A stretch of DNA of 64,000 bases from Galdieria partita (Eukaryota > Rhodophyta > Bangiophyceae > Galdieriales > Galdieriaceae): NCBI GenBank assembly GCA_025991245.1, contig BQMJ01000051.1, positions 124,001-188,000 on the forward strand, read 5' to 3'. A model generated the notes under the pieces. It had not been told where the DNA came from. It saw nothing but the letters and a program-made list of their open reading frames with translations, and did not search any database. A program made the position numbers and the translations under genes. Below, piece by piece: positions 1 to 12,200 of this stretch; position 1 is the stretch's first letter, and every line of letters begins with the position of its first letter.

Positions 1-12
1 TTTGAATGAATA

Positions 13-609
13 TTAGCTATGAGGCAGGCAGGGTGCTAAAGCTTTGAGTCTATCCATAAACTCTGTCAAAGAATACTGTCCTTGTAAAGAACAGTAACGG
101 TCACTCATAGACCGCCTCAATCCCATGACCAACAACGAACGAAGCGCAAATATACCACGTATTCTTTGCATACTACTACTTTGCATAGGAAACAAAAGAA
201 TATCATGAAAAGTACACAGCCAAGGAAAGTGTTGTATCAAAATATCCGGTTCCACATCTCTCGTAACAAAAATGGCTTCCAACTCTCCACGTTCTGCCAT
301 ACGAGTAACTTGGTTAAACCCAAACACCAAAATATCACAACTTGATTCATTGCTTGCTGCTGAAAAGCTTCTTTTTCTCTTTCTTCTCTTTGAAGCAAAA
401 GGAACTGCAAAAGCTTCCTCTAATAAACCAACAACTTGTTTTTCTTCGTTAGCCTCCAACTGTGGCCAACGAGGGAAAAAGGACGACCGAAAAACTTTCT
501 TCGGATTCCAACTAGCAGTGTCTTCTTTCAACGACTTTGACTGCTTCAACAATGTCTTACTAGGTACCTTTTCCTTGACTCGAACAACGTTGCTTTCATC
601 ATCCATCAT
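13..609 (-). CDS. RPP38/Pop3-like L7Ae-fold subunit of RNase P/MRP
   Basis: Single-exon gene of 198 residues starting at a double ATG (609). The C-terminal half carries the L7Ae/RPP38 signature: a FGFNQVTRMAERGEL stretch (about residues 95-110), then a run ending GIFALRSLLVMGLRR, matching RPP38-type proteins where a G-x-N-x-V-T-R helix precedes a conserved beta strand. The basic N-terminus (KRRKRKR near residue 75) fits a nuclear or nucleolar RNA-binding protein. By family this would bind the kink-turn RNA of RNase P and RNase MRP in tRNA and rRNA processing. An in-frame TTG lies 12 nt upstream but the ATG pair is preferred. Its ATG is only 11 nt from the divergent sirtuin ATG. The family call rests on the L7Ae-like motifs alone; another L7Ae-fold RNA-binding protein is possible. 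Confidence 0.65.
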   Translation of the reverse strand: MMDDESNVVRVKEKVPSKTLLKQSKSLKEDTASWNPKKVFRSSFFPRWPQLEANEEKQVVGLLEEAFAVPFASKRRKRKRSFSAASNESSCDILVFGFNQVTRMAERGELEAIFVTRDVEPDILIQHFPWLCTFHDILLFPMQSSSMQRIRGIFALRSLLVMGLRRSMSDRYCSLQGQYSLTEFMDRLKALAPCLPHS

Positions 610-620
610 TGATTGTGCCA

Positions 621-2228
621 ATGATGTCGAGTCCTAAACGACCCTGTAAGCGTTTCAAACAAGATAACCTACAAGAAGAAGCAATTCAGGAATGTGCTCA
701 TGATAGTAACTGGCAAGATTGTAATCTTACTAGCTATAAAATACAAGATTTTCATTCAAACTACACGTCGGCTCCAAGCCAGACCCCGAGAACGGAACAA
801 GAAGAAGACGAGTATGAGACTGTAGAAGAGACTAGTTACCAAAGTGGAGAGCAAATTGATTGGTATGAAAACACTGATAGGAGTGAAAGTGAGAATAGCA
901 GTGTGGAGATGGCTGTTCAAGCTTTTATAGAAGAACATAGTAACACTATGGAAAACTTGAGAGAATCTTTGATGGATATAGGCGTCTTCGTCAGTTCAGA
1001 GCAACTAGAAAAGGTTTGTGGAGTGTCCATCTTACTTGATTATGTTCATTTTATAGATTTTCATAGTTGCAAAGAGAAGATATTGCAGATTTGATAAGAG
1101 ACTCCATATATAGAGAACCGATACCTACCTACCGAACCAAAAGAGAAGATTTGAAAACAATTCAAGATTTGGCTCGAATGATTGAACAAGCTAGCCATAT
1201 CTTGGTTGTTAGCGGTGCAGGTATTAGTGTTAGTTGTGGTATCCCTGATTTTCGTTCATCCGGAGGCATTTATGAGCGCATTCAGGAGACATTTTCGTTA
1301 CTAGATCCTCAGGAGATATTTGATTTAGATGTATTCAAGGAGACTCCGGAATTGTTTTATTCTTTTGCCAAGGAAATTATTCCAAGTACGTAAGCTAATA
1401 TTTATGAGGAGGAGAGAATGAAATAGGTTATTTTATAGAAGAGTCGACTGAGCCTTCCTTATCTCATCGTTTTATTCGAGACCTCGAATGTCATCAAAAA
1501 TTGTTGCGCAATTATGCACAAAATATTGATGGCTTAGAAAGCATCGCCGGAATAGGTCGAGTTGTATATTGTCATGGCTCATTTTCCACTGCACATTGTT
1601 TGCGTTGTAATGCACATTATTCTTTGGATGATATTCGACCTCATATTGTGGCAGGAAGAGTTCCTTATTGCCTGCTTTGTGGAAATCATCAAGTGAATTC
1701 AAACGCAAATATTGATGAACCATTCAATCATACTTTTTCAGAGTTGAATAGTTCTCATATGGATCATAACAACAGCACGGATGAAGAAGATGAAGACCGG
1801 ATTGCTCCTAGGAATGTGATCAAACCAGATATTGTATTTTTTGGAGAATCATTGAGTGGTCAATTTTTTGATTGCTTTGAGTCGGATAGAGAAAGGGCAG
1901 ATTTGTTATTGGTTATAGGAACCAGTTTACAAGTTGCACCGGTGTCCAAGATACCTTTTTGTATTTCAGCAGAAATTCCACAAGTGTTGATCAATTTGGA
2001 GCCTGTAGGTCCATCTGATTGGTGAGAGAACTAGCGTGTAAAGAATTTACATACAAATGACTAACATGTGAGATTAGGTTTGACTTGGAATTGATTGGTC
2101 CATGTGATACCATTATCCAACGTTTATATCAATTATTAGGTTGGCAACATGGTGTGAATGATGTGGAATATTTCAAGGAGGAACAAGTACAACCTCGAAG
2201 ATTCCTATTCCAAAGAGACATAAAATAA
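621..2228 (+). CDS. NAD-dependent protein deacetylase, class I sirtuin (SIRT1/Sir2-like)
   Basis: Four exons: 621..1013, 1067..1385, 1439..2021, 2078..2228 (introns 53, 53 and 56 nt; 481 residues). The NAD-binding GAGIS (about 181-185) and IPDFRS motifs, NYAQNID, the catalytic-histidine motif YCHGSFST and a Cys4 zinc site (CLRC ... CLLC) are all present, followed by KPDIVFFGE, IGTSLQVAPV and a C-terminal FDLELIGPCD segment as in SIRT1. The first 130 residues are acidic and Ser-rich with an early KRPCKRFK basic patch, probably a nuclear signal. An acidic insert (STDEEDEDR) sits between the zinc module and the Rossmann return. By family it removes acyl groups from lysines of histones and other proteins using NAD. 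Its stop lies 9 nt before the convergent mannosidase stop. Confidence 0.95.
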
Positions 2229-2237
2229 TGGAACTTT

Positions 2238-5200
2238 TTATTTTTCTGAAAAGAGAACAAATGTTTTAATTTCAAATGATTGGATGGAAAAAGAGAGTGT
2301 CCATTCTCCCTTTGTTCCGATGTTCCACGTATGCGCAACTTGTATATCATTTTCAAGAAGATTGGTTTCTATTGCCCTTTGAATATGAAGCTGAGGAGAG
2401 ATAATCAACTGCGCCTCACATGGACAGCCAAAGGCTTCATAAAGACGAACACAAATGGCATTTTCCTCTCGGTGTGCTTTCTTCATCGCACTCCATAAAA
2501 CATTTCCATAAGGAGAAACAATTCTCATCCATGTTTCTGAAAAACTAGAAAACGACCATTTTTGTATAGATGCCAATACATGAAATGGATATTCAATTGC
2601 TTGCCATTGCTGCAATGCTTGAGCTCGACTCCAAACACTTGCTTGAGGAAAGGCACCCTCATGTACATAGAGACCGAAAGAAAAGAAATGCTTTCCCATA
2701 TCACAATGATCATCGGGACTCTTGGGACTTCTCAATAGGGACATTCTTATGATGTTCTCTTTAACTGAATAGCCATACTTGCAATCATTAAGTAACGTGA
2801 TTCCAAAAGAAGGGTCAGAAAGGTCTGCAAAACGATGCCCACAAACTTCAAACTTGGCAATATCCCATGAGGTATTTCGATGAGTTGGTCTCGATATCCA
2901 ACCGAACTGCGTTTCAAAAGAAGCCTCCATACTCTGCAATATACTGGTTGGAAACTCCACTCTTAAAAGCTTTCGACTTTCACTCCAATCACATTGATTA
3001 CGGAATAGTAATACATCAGATAAGAGATCCAACATAACATACTGACATAAATAGCTGTGATGATATTCATATTCAAAGAGAACGACCACTCGCAATGGAC
3101 CTTCCTCCAAAACCTATCCAAGCATTTTAGGATCACTGGCTTGGTAGGAAGTCTCATGTCTTACCTGGAAGACTTTCGCTGGTTGCCATTCCCAACATTT
3201 CTCTTCATGGTAGACTTCAACATCCCAGGCATCCCAAAACAGAGGAACGTCATCATATGTTACAAAGCGATTTCCATAAGTTCCCGAATGGATAGCATCT
3301 CTTTCCATTCCTTTCTTTTGAAAACTTGTTAAATGACCTCCTGTAGTCAGTTGACAACGTAAATAAGCATTCTCTATAATGATTTTATCTTCCATCTTTT
3401 GTACAGAAACACATGGAATGTGATCCCATCTTACGGGCTGACCACTCTGTATTCCAAAACTCCAGGAAAATGTATTCGAATCCTCCACTGGAATATCTTT
3501 CTTTAACAAATACATATATCTTTTATCTAAAGTTGTTTGGAATGGTATTGCTTCATCCAACAAAGTATCAGTACATATCAATTGATACGAAGACCAAGGA
3601 TGACCTTCCTCCGATATCCAACTACATTTTACGGAGACATTGGAAGGATGATTTTCAATGACTTGTTGGAAAGATTCCTCCATCAAATGCTCCAACTCTC
3701 TGGAAACTTTGTCATGATGTCTAGCAGCATCTTGATAGACTTGTTGAATGCTGCTTCCTGGCAGTGTATCATGAAATTGATTGAGCAACACTAGTTTCCA
3801 AAGTTGTTCTAAATGTTCAGAAGGATAAGGCTTCTTATGAAGTAAATAAGCTATTGCGCATATGGCCTCCGTATATTTCAACAAAAATTCACATTTCCTA
3901 TTACCTTGTTTGACTTTAGCTTGAGAAGTGTAAGTTCCTCGATGAAGTTCAAAATACAATTCTCCTTTCCAACGAGGATAACGGTGCCAATATTGTTGAG
4001 CGATATCAAAGAATGCTTGTGGACTGTTCATCTCAACTCGTGGAATACCAGCAACATCTTTCATTCTAGAAAGCGATTCAATCATTGCAGGACTAGGACC
4101 GCCACCGCCATCACCATGACCAAACAAAAGCAAGGAAGCATTGCAAGAGCCAATATCCTTATTGTTCGAAACAGAGCGAAGAACATCTTGCAAGTTACCC
4201 AACGAGTTGTATGTATCGGCTGGAGGAAAATGAGTTAATACACTGGACCCATCCAAACCTTCCCAAACAAAGGTGGAATGTGGAAAACGGTTAAACTATG
4301 CAAGTCAAAGATAGTCAAAAAGGGAAATAAGAAATAACCAACCAAGTTCCAAGAGAGTTTCTGGGTCATAAAATATCTCATATTGCATAAGCGCATTATT
4401 TGAGGTAATCTAAGAAAATATTGACTCCATGTCACAATAACAAGGCCTACAGCTTACTGAGAAGAATAACCAAAAGTATCGGGAAGCCAAAATATGGAAG
4501 AATGTATACCGAAATTGTCTTGAAAGAAAGAATGTCCCAGAAAAAATTGTCGAACCAACGACTCTCCGGATGGTAAATTGCAATCCATTTCAACCCAAGT
4601 ACTTCCAACTGGAATGAGGCGTCCTTGTTTCACGTATGACTTGATTTCTTTCCACAGCTCTGGATACCCTTCCTTTATCCATTCCATCTGTTGCGCTTGG
4701 CTGGCAACAAAATGAAAAGAGTCATAGTGTTCCATATTTCTTATTTGAGTAGACCAACTTCTTGCACATTTACGAATAGTTTCCTCATAAGGCCACAGCC
4801 ATGCTGTATCGATATGGCAATGACCACATGCAATAATGAGAGTTTGACCATCTCCATTTTTTTGTTGAAAAAACTCCTTTGCCAGTTCTCGAGCATCATT
4901 CCAAGTAGATGGATCATCTAAAACACATGTATTAACTATATCGTTCGCAATACGGAGAGCTTGCTCTTTATACGGAGAATGGAGGAAACGTGCTGCGTCT
5001 GCAAGAAAAGTTAAATCACATAACAAGTTCCAAATATATCTGTCAAACACTGCAATTGAGACTTTTTCTAGGAGAAAATATCTGTGCTGGTCAGGAGGTT
5101 CTATATCTCCACCTTGACCAACTCCGAACAGTCCGTTTGCAGCCATTTCAACGAAGAAAGTAAAGCGCTCTCTTCCCTTTGCTTTACTAGTTAATGGGTA

Positions 5201-5674
5201 ATCTACTCTCCGACAATGACTCTTTCCTCCAACTAAGCCCTGAAGAGGAACACCTTGTTCGGTATACAAAAGAGCTTCTGCATTACAATCCCATAAGAAG
5301 TGGACTTCCTTTCCCGCCATGCTTTCTGGGATTTCCAGCTCCACACGAAACCAGTGAGTAGACCAGGAAGGTCCAAACTGTTGTCCAATATTCGCTGGTA
5401 CGAAACGAGACAATTGCTTCATCTTATCAAAACTTATTCGTTCCTCGCAAGAATATACTTGTATATCTTTGATTGCCTCTACACTTTCTTCCTTCCACAA
5501 GTGTCCTAAACTCCAAGTGAACACGGGCAATAAACGGACAAAAGTGGACTTACCACACAAGTTTTGATCTCTTCTCCCTAAAGCAACGTGTCCATAAGTA
5601 TTAAAGTCCTTCCAACCACAGAACAGTTCCAGTCTTTCCAAAGTAATAGACTCTTTCTTGTAACGTTGAGCCAT
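2238..5674 (-). CDS. Cytosolic alpha-mannosidase, GH38 (MAN2C1 type)
   Basis: Four exons on the minus strand: 4458..5674, 4343..4409, 3165..4295, 2238..3113 (introns 48, 47 and 51 nt; 1096 residues), close to the roughly 1040 residues of animal MAN2C1. The zinc-binding GHCHIDTAWLWP (about 283-295) and the nucleophile motif FWLPDTFGYS (Asp near 399) are intact. Further landmarks match MAN2C1 in order: LPQIM, TQKLSWN, WEGLDGSSVLTHFPP, GHGDGGGGP, a KVEFP-like RVEFP, THRNTSWD and LLNDCKYG. No signal peptide is apparent, so it should act in the cytosol or vacuole on free oligomannose glycans. A 67-nt micro-exon encodes the segment between the nucleophile motif and FPHSTF. Three phase-consistent introns and all catalytic residues make this confident. 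Confidence 0.95.
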
Positions 5675-5797
5675 GAAATGAATTTCAAAAGAGTGTTCGA
5701 TCTTTGATCTATAGTAAAACTGAGCGTCTTCTACTTCGGACTTGAAAACAAAGATAGACCAAACAATATCATTTCTAAGTAATGGTGAGGTACCTTT

Positions 5798-6726
5798 CTA
5801 TTTCTCTTCTTTATTCAAGTTCGAGAAAGGTTTCTTCTGAGTTGCTACAGATTCAATTTCCTTTCGAAGTGCATTTGATGAGCTATTCTCCAAACAACCA
5901 AACTCCTTCATTCGATCGAGAACTTGCATAGCCTCATCTGGTCTACCATCTTGTAACTTATTACTGGCTAAAACAAGAAAACCAGGAGTCCTAAGGCGAA
6001 CATTACGTTCCTTCGCTATCCTAAATACTTCGTCTACCATATCATATGCTTTCACTTTCGCAAATCTTCGCACATATTCAGTCAACATATGAGTATTCAA
6101 TGCTACGCAACCATCCAAGGAAGTGTACCACAGCTATTGAGAAAAATATTGACAAAATATTCCGACCTCAAAAAAAAACTTACTTTCTTCATACTTTCTA
6201 TATCACCTTGTTTCGATAGAGCAGTCAACAAGACACTAAAACCATATATGCCTGGCTTCATTCCTACAAACCTCCAGTGTTCTATGGCTTTCACTGCTCT
6301 TTTGGGCTTTCCGAATCTAATTTCTGACTCGATCAGCTGTCTTGATACCTTGCCATGCACCGGAAGAAGCTTCTTGTGGTAGTCAAATATAAGTTCATAT
6401 GCTCTATCAAATTCTTCAGGCGTTCTAACACGGTAACAATATTGTCTGAGTTTTTCATAGTGAAGAGGATATTGTCCAGGCTAAGGGTTTGGTTACCACT
6501 TGATGAAATAACAGTGAACAGTGGGCCACGGCAAAATACTTACTCGAAAAGTACGCTCTTTGATATATTCATAGAGCTCATCGTTCGTGAAATCGTCGAG
6601 AGTTTCCTTCGTTATTCTTTTCTCAAGCAACGTTTTGGACGACCTGTAAAATAGCCCAGTTGTCAAAGACGACCAAGGCTTCCTCCAAGACGGTTGTCTT
6701 AGGATTGAACGAAACATAATATCCAC
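5798..6726 (-). CDS. Pentatricopeptide-repeat-like organellar protein
   Basis: Three exons: 6544..6726, 6184..6480, 5798..6133 (introns 63 and 50 nt; 271 residues). The N-terminus is basic, hydroxylated and free of acids for about 30 residues (FRSILRQPSWRKPW...), as expected for mitochondrial or plastid import; initiation could also be at Met4. The body has degenerate helical-hairpin repeats typical of PPR proteins, for example ...AVKAIEHWRFVGMKPGIYGF and ...EAMQVLDRMKEFGC. PPR proteins bind organellar RNA, acting in splicing, stability or translation. No DYW, SMR or endonuclease tail is seen. The repeat number is low and the match is by pattern, so a general TPR/HAT-like solenoid cannot be excluded. 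Confidence 0.7.
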
Positions 6727-6999
6727 ATTTCATGCGATGTCTCCGAAATTATGTGAATAGCTAAATAGGAAATTGACTTGCAGAAATAGTGAAGTTTTAA
6801 ATTTTAGAACAAATGCTACTCAAAATATTGAAGTTTCAAGCTTTTACTTTTAGATGAACATCTTCATGGCAATGGAATGTAACTTTGCATGAATAAAGAG
6901 AATATCACTTCAGAAATTTTCTACCTTTACATATTCGCATAGTGTTTGTAAATATAACATTCTTAGTACTTGTTTGTCAAAGTATTCGAAAGTGTTGGA

Positions 7000-8838
7000 A
7001 TGGGATTGTGGAATATATTTCAAACAATTTCCCTCGGGCTCGAACAAGTTGCGAAACTTGGTGAAGAAAACTCTGATCACCACTCAAAGGGCATTGCGAA
7101 CGAGCAAAAGCCACATATTGAGGACAAGGTTGTTTCCTCTTGGACAAACAAAAGCGTAGCAGGACTTGCTTGTGACGGTAGAGAAAGAGTCAAACGGTCG
7201 TCTCCCTCAGCGATAAAGTCCGTTCAACTCGTGAAAAGAAGACGAACTCATAATAGCGAAGAAGATTCCACTTCTATACAAAGAGAATTGAACAGACAAA
7301 ATCTTCCCCAAGCGAGACGTCGAAAGCTCTCCTTCCTTGAAGCTGTAAGAAGGAAACGAAACTTGAAGTTATATTCCGATAAACAAAGCAAACTACAACT
7401 CGAAAGTCAGAGGAAATGGTCTTCAGAAAAGCTGAAAGAGAATTCTCAAGAAGGACTTTTTGCTGCTAACCAGTCGAGGCCGAAACCTGAAAGCCAAAGT
7501 GCTAACAAGTCAAATTTTCGCCTGGAAGTGATAAGAAAACAGGAGAAATTATCTCTTCAAAAAGAAATAAATATGCTTAAGCAAAGAATACAACAGTTGC
7601 AGCAACAGGAAAAGAAGAAAGTAGGACTTTTGGCCATTTCCGATGATGCCGAGTCATTGTTCGAGCAAAAACTTTTACTTTCTACCACCAAATTCCTTGA
7701 AAAAGCACTATTTCACCAGGAAGCATTTCAAGGAGATGAAACGTATCAAAGGTCTGAAAATGGATTGCTTCAGTTACGTTCAAAGAGTGCTATTCATAAG
7801 AATCGTGCAATCTTCTTTGCAGAACAGGTGCGAAAGGGTTTAGAGTCTATCAGTATAAACAAAGCGGATACATCAGTTGCAGTGCACAAGCAGTTGAAGA
7901 CTTTAGAAAGGCATGAAGAGAAAAATGAGCAACTCAACTCAGTTATCGAGCTATCAGATAGCAGTGATGATGAGCTTTCTGAAAATTTAACAGACGAAAA
8001 TGAAGACGTAGAATTATTCAATGAGTTCTTTTCGTCTTCATCGGAGCAGTTTGTGGACGTTTCCGAAGATTATTTATCTCCAGAGGAATTGAACAGGTAC
8101 TTAAAGGACAGGTTTGACCTTCCCTATGCATTTGACGAAAAAGATCCTTTATCGCCTTTGTCTCCCAAAGCTTTGACGTATTGCAAGTTCATATTGAAGG
8201 AACCTAGGAATCGATTACTAGTTTGTCGAGATGGAATGAAAATAACAAGAAATGACCTGCGTCTTCTTCTTCCAGGGAAGTGGTTAAATGATGAAGTTAT
8301 TAACTTTTACATGTCACTTCTTCAAGAACGAAATGAAAGGATTGTTGCTGACAATAGCTATCCAAGGTGTCTGTTTCTTTCAAGCTTCTTTTTTATTAAA
8401 CTATTATCAGGAGGTCACTATGATTATGCTGCCGTTCGAAGGTGGACCCGCCATATCAACATATTCGAATACGATAAGATCATCATACCTATTAATATAA
8501 AGAATTGTCACTGGATCTTGGCAGTGATTGACATAGAAAGAAAGTGTTTGATATGCTTTGACTCTATTGGAGGTTCCCATTTGGAAAAGTTGCAAGCACT
8601 TCGACATTGGCTGTATGATGAATATAGTACCAAACTTGGTTCAAAATTAGAAACTGGTGCATATTCTTTTGAGCAACCTGACGTTCCACGTCAGGCAAAT
8701 ATGGATGACTGCGGAGTTTTTTGTTGTAAATTTGCTCATTATGTATCCTCGAATTGGGAACTGACATTTTCTGCCGAGAATATGAGTTACTTCAGGTGGA
8801 GAATGATGCTTGAAATATTATGTCAACGTGTATCTTGA
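7000..8838 (+). CDS. SUMO-specific cysteine protease (Ulp1/SENP, peptidase family C48)
   Basis: Intronless, 612 residues from ATG 7000; a TTG 30 nt upstream is in frame but less likely. The C-terminal 210 residues are a Ulp1 domain: WLNDEVINFYMSLLQ, then the catalytic set His504 (NCHWILAVID), Asp521 (CFDSIGG), Gln565 (RQANMDDCG) and nucleophile Cys571. The N-terminal 400 residues are low-complexity and basic with KRRR-type patches (nuclear signal) and a coiled coil near 190-215 rich in K, Q and L. A VIELSDSSDDE stretch looks like a SUMO-interacting motif with acidic/phosphorylatable flank. By family it matures SUMO precursors and removes SUMO from substrates at nuclear sites. Confidence 0.95.
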   Translation: MGLWNIFQTISLGLEQVAKLGEENSDHHSKGIANEQKPHIEDKVVSSWTNKSVAGLACDGRERVKRSSPSAIKSVQLVKRRRTHNSEEDSTSIQRELNRQNLPQARRRKLSFLEAVRRKRNLKLYSDKQSKLQLESQRKWSSEKLKENSQEGLFAANQSRPKPESQSANKSNFRLEVIRKQEKLSLQKEINMLKQRIQQLQQQEKKKVGLLAISDDAESLFEQKLLLSTTKFLEKALFHQEAFQGDETYQRSENGLLQLRSKSAIHKNRAIFFAEQVRKGLESISINKADTSVAVHKQLKTLERHEEKNEQLNSVIELSDSSDDELSENLTDENEDVELFNEFFSSSSEQFVDVSEDYLSPEELNRYLKDRFDLPYAFDEKDPLSPLSPKALTYCKFILKEPRNRLLVCRDGMKITRNDLRLLLPGKWLNDEVINFYMSLLQERNERIVADNSYPRCLFLSSFFFIKLLSGGHYDYAAVRRWTRHINIFEYDKIIIPINIKNCHWILAVIDIERKCLICFDSIGGSHLEKLQALRHWLYDEYSTKLGSKLETGAYSFEQPDVPRQANMDDCGVFCCKFAHYVSSNWELTFSAENMSYFRWRMMLEILCQRVS

Positions 8839-9239
8839 GACGTGTTGTTGGCATCTTATTCATTCTCCCGTGTTTTGCAAAGCTTTATATAGTTCCAGAA
8901 GACCTTTTGTAAGAAACGTCAGGTTTATAATAGCTTGTGTAAGAGGGTTAGTATAGTTCCTTGTGGATACAACTTAGAATACGATTCTTTGCAATTGCAG
9001 ACAACCTTTGATTTGGCGCGCAAAGTAGACCTGCATTTTTCTTTCCTTCTTGTTACTTGAAATTTTATATTCAAAAAGAGCTGACCCAGTATAACTGACA
9101 ATTTCTATATTAAAGCCCGTTTAAAGTTTTGATTGTTCCTAGTGTTTTGCTTTCTCTTTTCCGGAACCATTGTCTAGTGTAGAAAAGAAATAATGAAATT
9201 TCCCACAGGGTTCGCTTCGGACAATTCTCCTTTTTCCAA
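8839..9239. other. Intergenic region between Ulp1 and Piezo
   Basis: About 400 nt with no convincing ORF. It should hold the Ulp1 3' end and the Piezo promoter. A GGCGCGCAAA run near 9017-9026 is the only GC-rich element and could be an E2F-like site; this is pattern only. Confidence 0.4.
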
Positions 9240-12200
9240 ATGGATGTACGAGCTGTTGAGTCACCTCGTAAGACGGAGAATGAGTCAGAACCCTCCAAAG
9301 GTTCCTTGAGGAACGTGCAAGACTACAGCAACGAAGTTCCAAGTGAAATAGAAATAGATAAGACTGTTGTGCAGGGCAGAGAGTCCCTCTCGGAAAGTTC
9401 AAACAGTGAGTGGTCGTCTGAGTTGAACCCCAGTGTACTGGAAGAGTTTTCAAAAAACAGAAAAATTGAGTTCTTGAGCAAAACTTTCATACGTTGGATA
9501 GGATGTGCAGTGCTTCTTACTGCAAGCTTTTTACGCTTTAGTGTGCTCTCGCTTCCATATTTTCTGTTGTTCTTGTTTAGTTTCTTACATATAACGAAGA
9601 ACTACTTCAAGTACTATGTGGCACAAAGGAGGTCACTAGTGCTACTCGGAGTGCTCAGTGTATATTCTTTTAGTTGCGTTATTTTTGAAGTTGTAATGGC
9701 AGCTTTGCTGGGAACTGGGAAGTATGTACCTACGACAACAACGCTACGAACCTTAGAATCCATAGGAGTTGCAGACTTTCAAAAAAGTGTCGGTACAGGC
9801 TTGAGAGGTCTTCTGCCTGACATTTTCGTATTTGTTTTTGCAGTCGCGTCGTTTGGTGTCAACTGGTTCTTATGGAAGAGAATGACTATTCTGAATTCGA
9901 CCATATCGTCAGAGCCACGCAGTACACGTAATACTTTACTGCCCTCAAGTTATCCAGTGACCGACAGAAACTCTGATGACTTCGGAGAGTATGTATCGAG
10001 AAGTTTCTCTTCTAGTGTAACAGTTTTTGTCTATTACTCGTTTCTTTTGTTGGTTTCGATAACCTTTGCAAGCGTGGCGACTAGCATTACAATGCTGCTT
10101 GCAGATATTGTTCTACTAGCTTGGGTTCTTGGTCCTGTAGCCTTTGCTAGGATAAGAAATAGGTTATTGGAAGATGAGAAGCTAAAGGGAACAAAGTACT
10201 ATGAACGAAGATTACTTGCACAGGTTCCTCCGTCACTTCCCGATAGAATTGTGGCCAAAATATTGTCAGCGTTCTCTTTAAAGGTTGGTTGAAACTTTTG
10301 GCATTCTTGAATTCTCATTAGCCTTGTCAGCATATGGATTTGACTTTGTTACAGATACGAGTAACTCTAGTGATTGATCTGTTGTTGCTTCTCTACGTGG
10401 TTGTTCTGTATATATTTCAATGGCCTTGGCTCTCTGGTGCATTGTCATCCAATGCCTGTCGAGTTATTGGTATCGTTCCTTTGGGACACAGCAATGCACC
10501 GCAGTGGCCTTATAATTTGACCTTTGCTCTTGCAATTTGTTGCTTTTGTACAGGTGGCTTGTTCATTGAGGGAAATTTGATAACTTTGAGTACGATATCG
10601 AGTGAAAAAGCAATCTTGGAGCAGGCCACTGATGATGGAAGAAATACTGCTGAAGAGCAGGACCCAACAGAACGTTTCTGGGATCGACTTTTTTTCAGTG
10701 AGAGTAATGTGCTTTCAATTGCATATCAAGTTGTGCCGTTTTTGTCGAATCTTAGTATTGTTATTTGGGCGCTTGTTTTTCCTGGTGCTCTTTCGACAGT
10801 TCTTCTTGTGGTTGCCGGTTGCTACTTTCTGTTTCCAAACTTGTGTAACAGGTTGGTCGCCTTCTCATCATATTTATATGTCTTAAAACTATATTTATTA
10901 GAACGAAGTGGCTGGTTTTGGTGTATATGATGTGTATCGTTGTCGCTACAAATCTCTACAATGCTATCCCCACTTCTGATATAAGCATTAATTCACAAAA
11001 GAAGGCCTTAGAAGCGGGACTGAAACGAGCGGATACGACTTTATGGGTAATGGTTATAGAAATGTCTTCAGTAATTCTTGTTGTTTTTGCAGTACGTTTA
11101 TATTATCAAGTTGGGCGCCGAAGAGCATTTCTGAACAGCGAATTAAGACGACATGCTAGAAGTGAGAGTTCAGAAGTAGTCTCACCTCATATCAGATCGC
11201 GTTTGTCAAGATGGACGAAGTTTTTTGTAGAGGATCTTCTGTTGGATCAAGTTGGTCTCAAAGAGGACCATTTGATAGACTGGAGAGATAGTCAAGATGC
11301 AGACTCTATTTTGGTTTTGTTACTATGGTTTGCTGTTCCTCTAGAGGCTTGTGCCATGGTTTCATTATTTGCTTCAGCGGGCGTCATCGTAAATGCCGTT
11401 GATAGCGTCTTTCTTATTATTCTTGGAGTTGTAGGGTTGTTATACCTACTACCTGTTTCGAAGTTCCAGGTAAGGAGTAAGAATCATCACCACATAAAAC
11501 AACTCACTGTGAAACTGTAGAAATGGCTTCGTTTGATTTCTTGGAATATTGCTTTGTTCTATCAAGTAGTTGTGTTGGTTATGAATGGTTGTATTTGTCG
11601 CTTTATGAGTGGGGGAGCACAATGCCATATATCAGGAGGGATTGTTGGCAGCGAGCTGTCTGCCTTGTTTGCATATGTAGTGTTCCTTTGTATCGGTAGT
11701 TTGCAGGTGTTAAGTGTCAGAATGAGATATTTGAGAAGGTTTCGCCGCACTTACTTTCCTGACGCATCCAATGATATCGTGATCGTTTCCGGAGAGAACT
11801 CGTACCGTCAGACCTTTGGGGGAGATTCGAAGCTTCCGTATTCTCTCTCAGTCATTAACGAGTTTTTCCGCTTTTCATGGCTCTATTTTTGTTATATTTT
11901 GCTAATAGCAGACGCCTTGCTTTTTCCAGCGAACTATCTTGCTTTTGCCTATCTTCTGATGGCACTTATTTTACTTGTTATCGAAATGGTGATTTCTGTT
12001 CGTATCGACTCACGCCAAGTTGTGAGACGAGTCTGGTTTGTTATCGTTCTGTTCTCGGCAGCGATTGTTGCATTGCGTTACATTGTGCGTTTTCGTTCCA
12101 TTTATCTTAGCCTTAGTCCAGACACCGCTCACGCCGTGATAAGAGCTGGAATCAATGCTGGTATTGGCTTCCAAATTGGCGATGTCATCGTCTTTGTTGC

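Noticed and set aside
2525-4256. Several plus-strand ORFs inside the mannosidase gene
   Set aside because: They are antisense to well-conserved GH38 sequence and have no family motifs.
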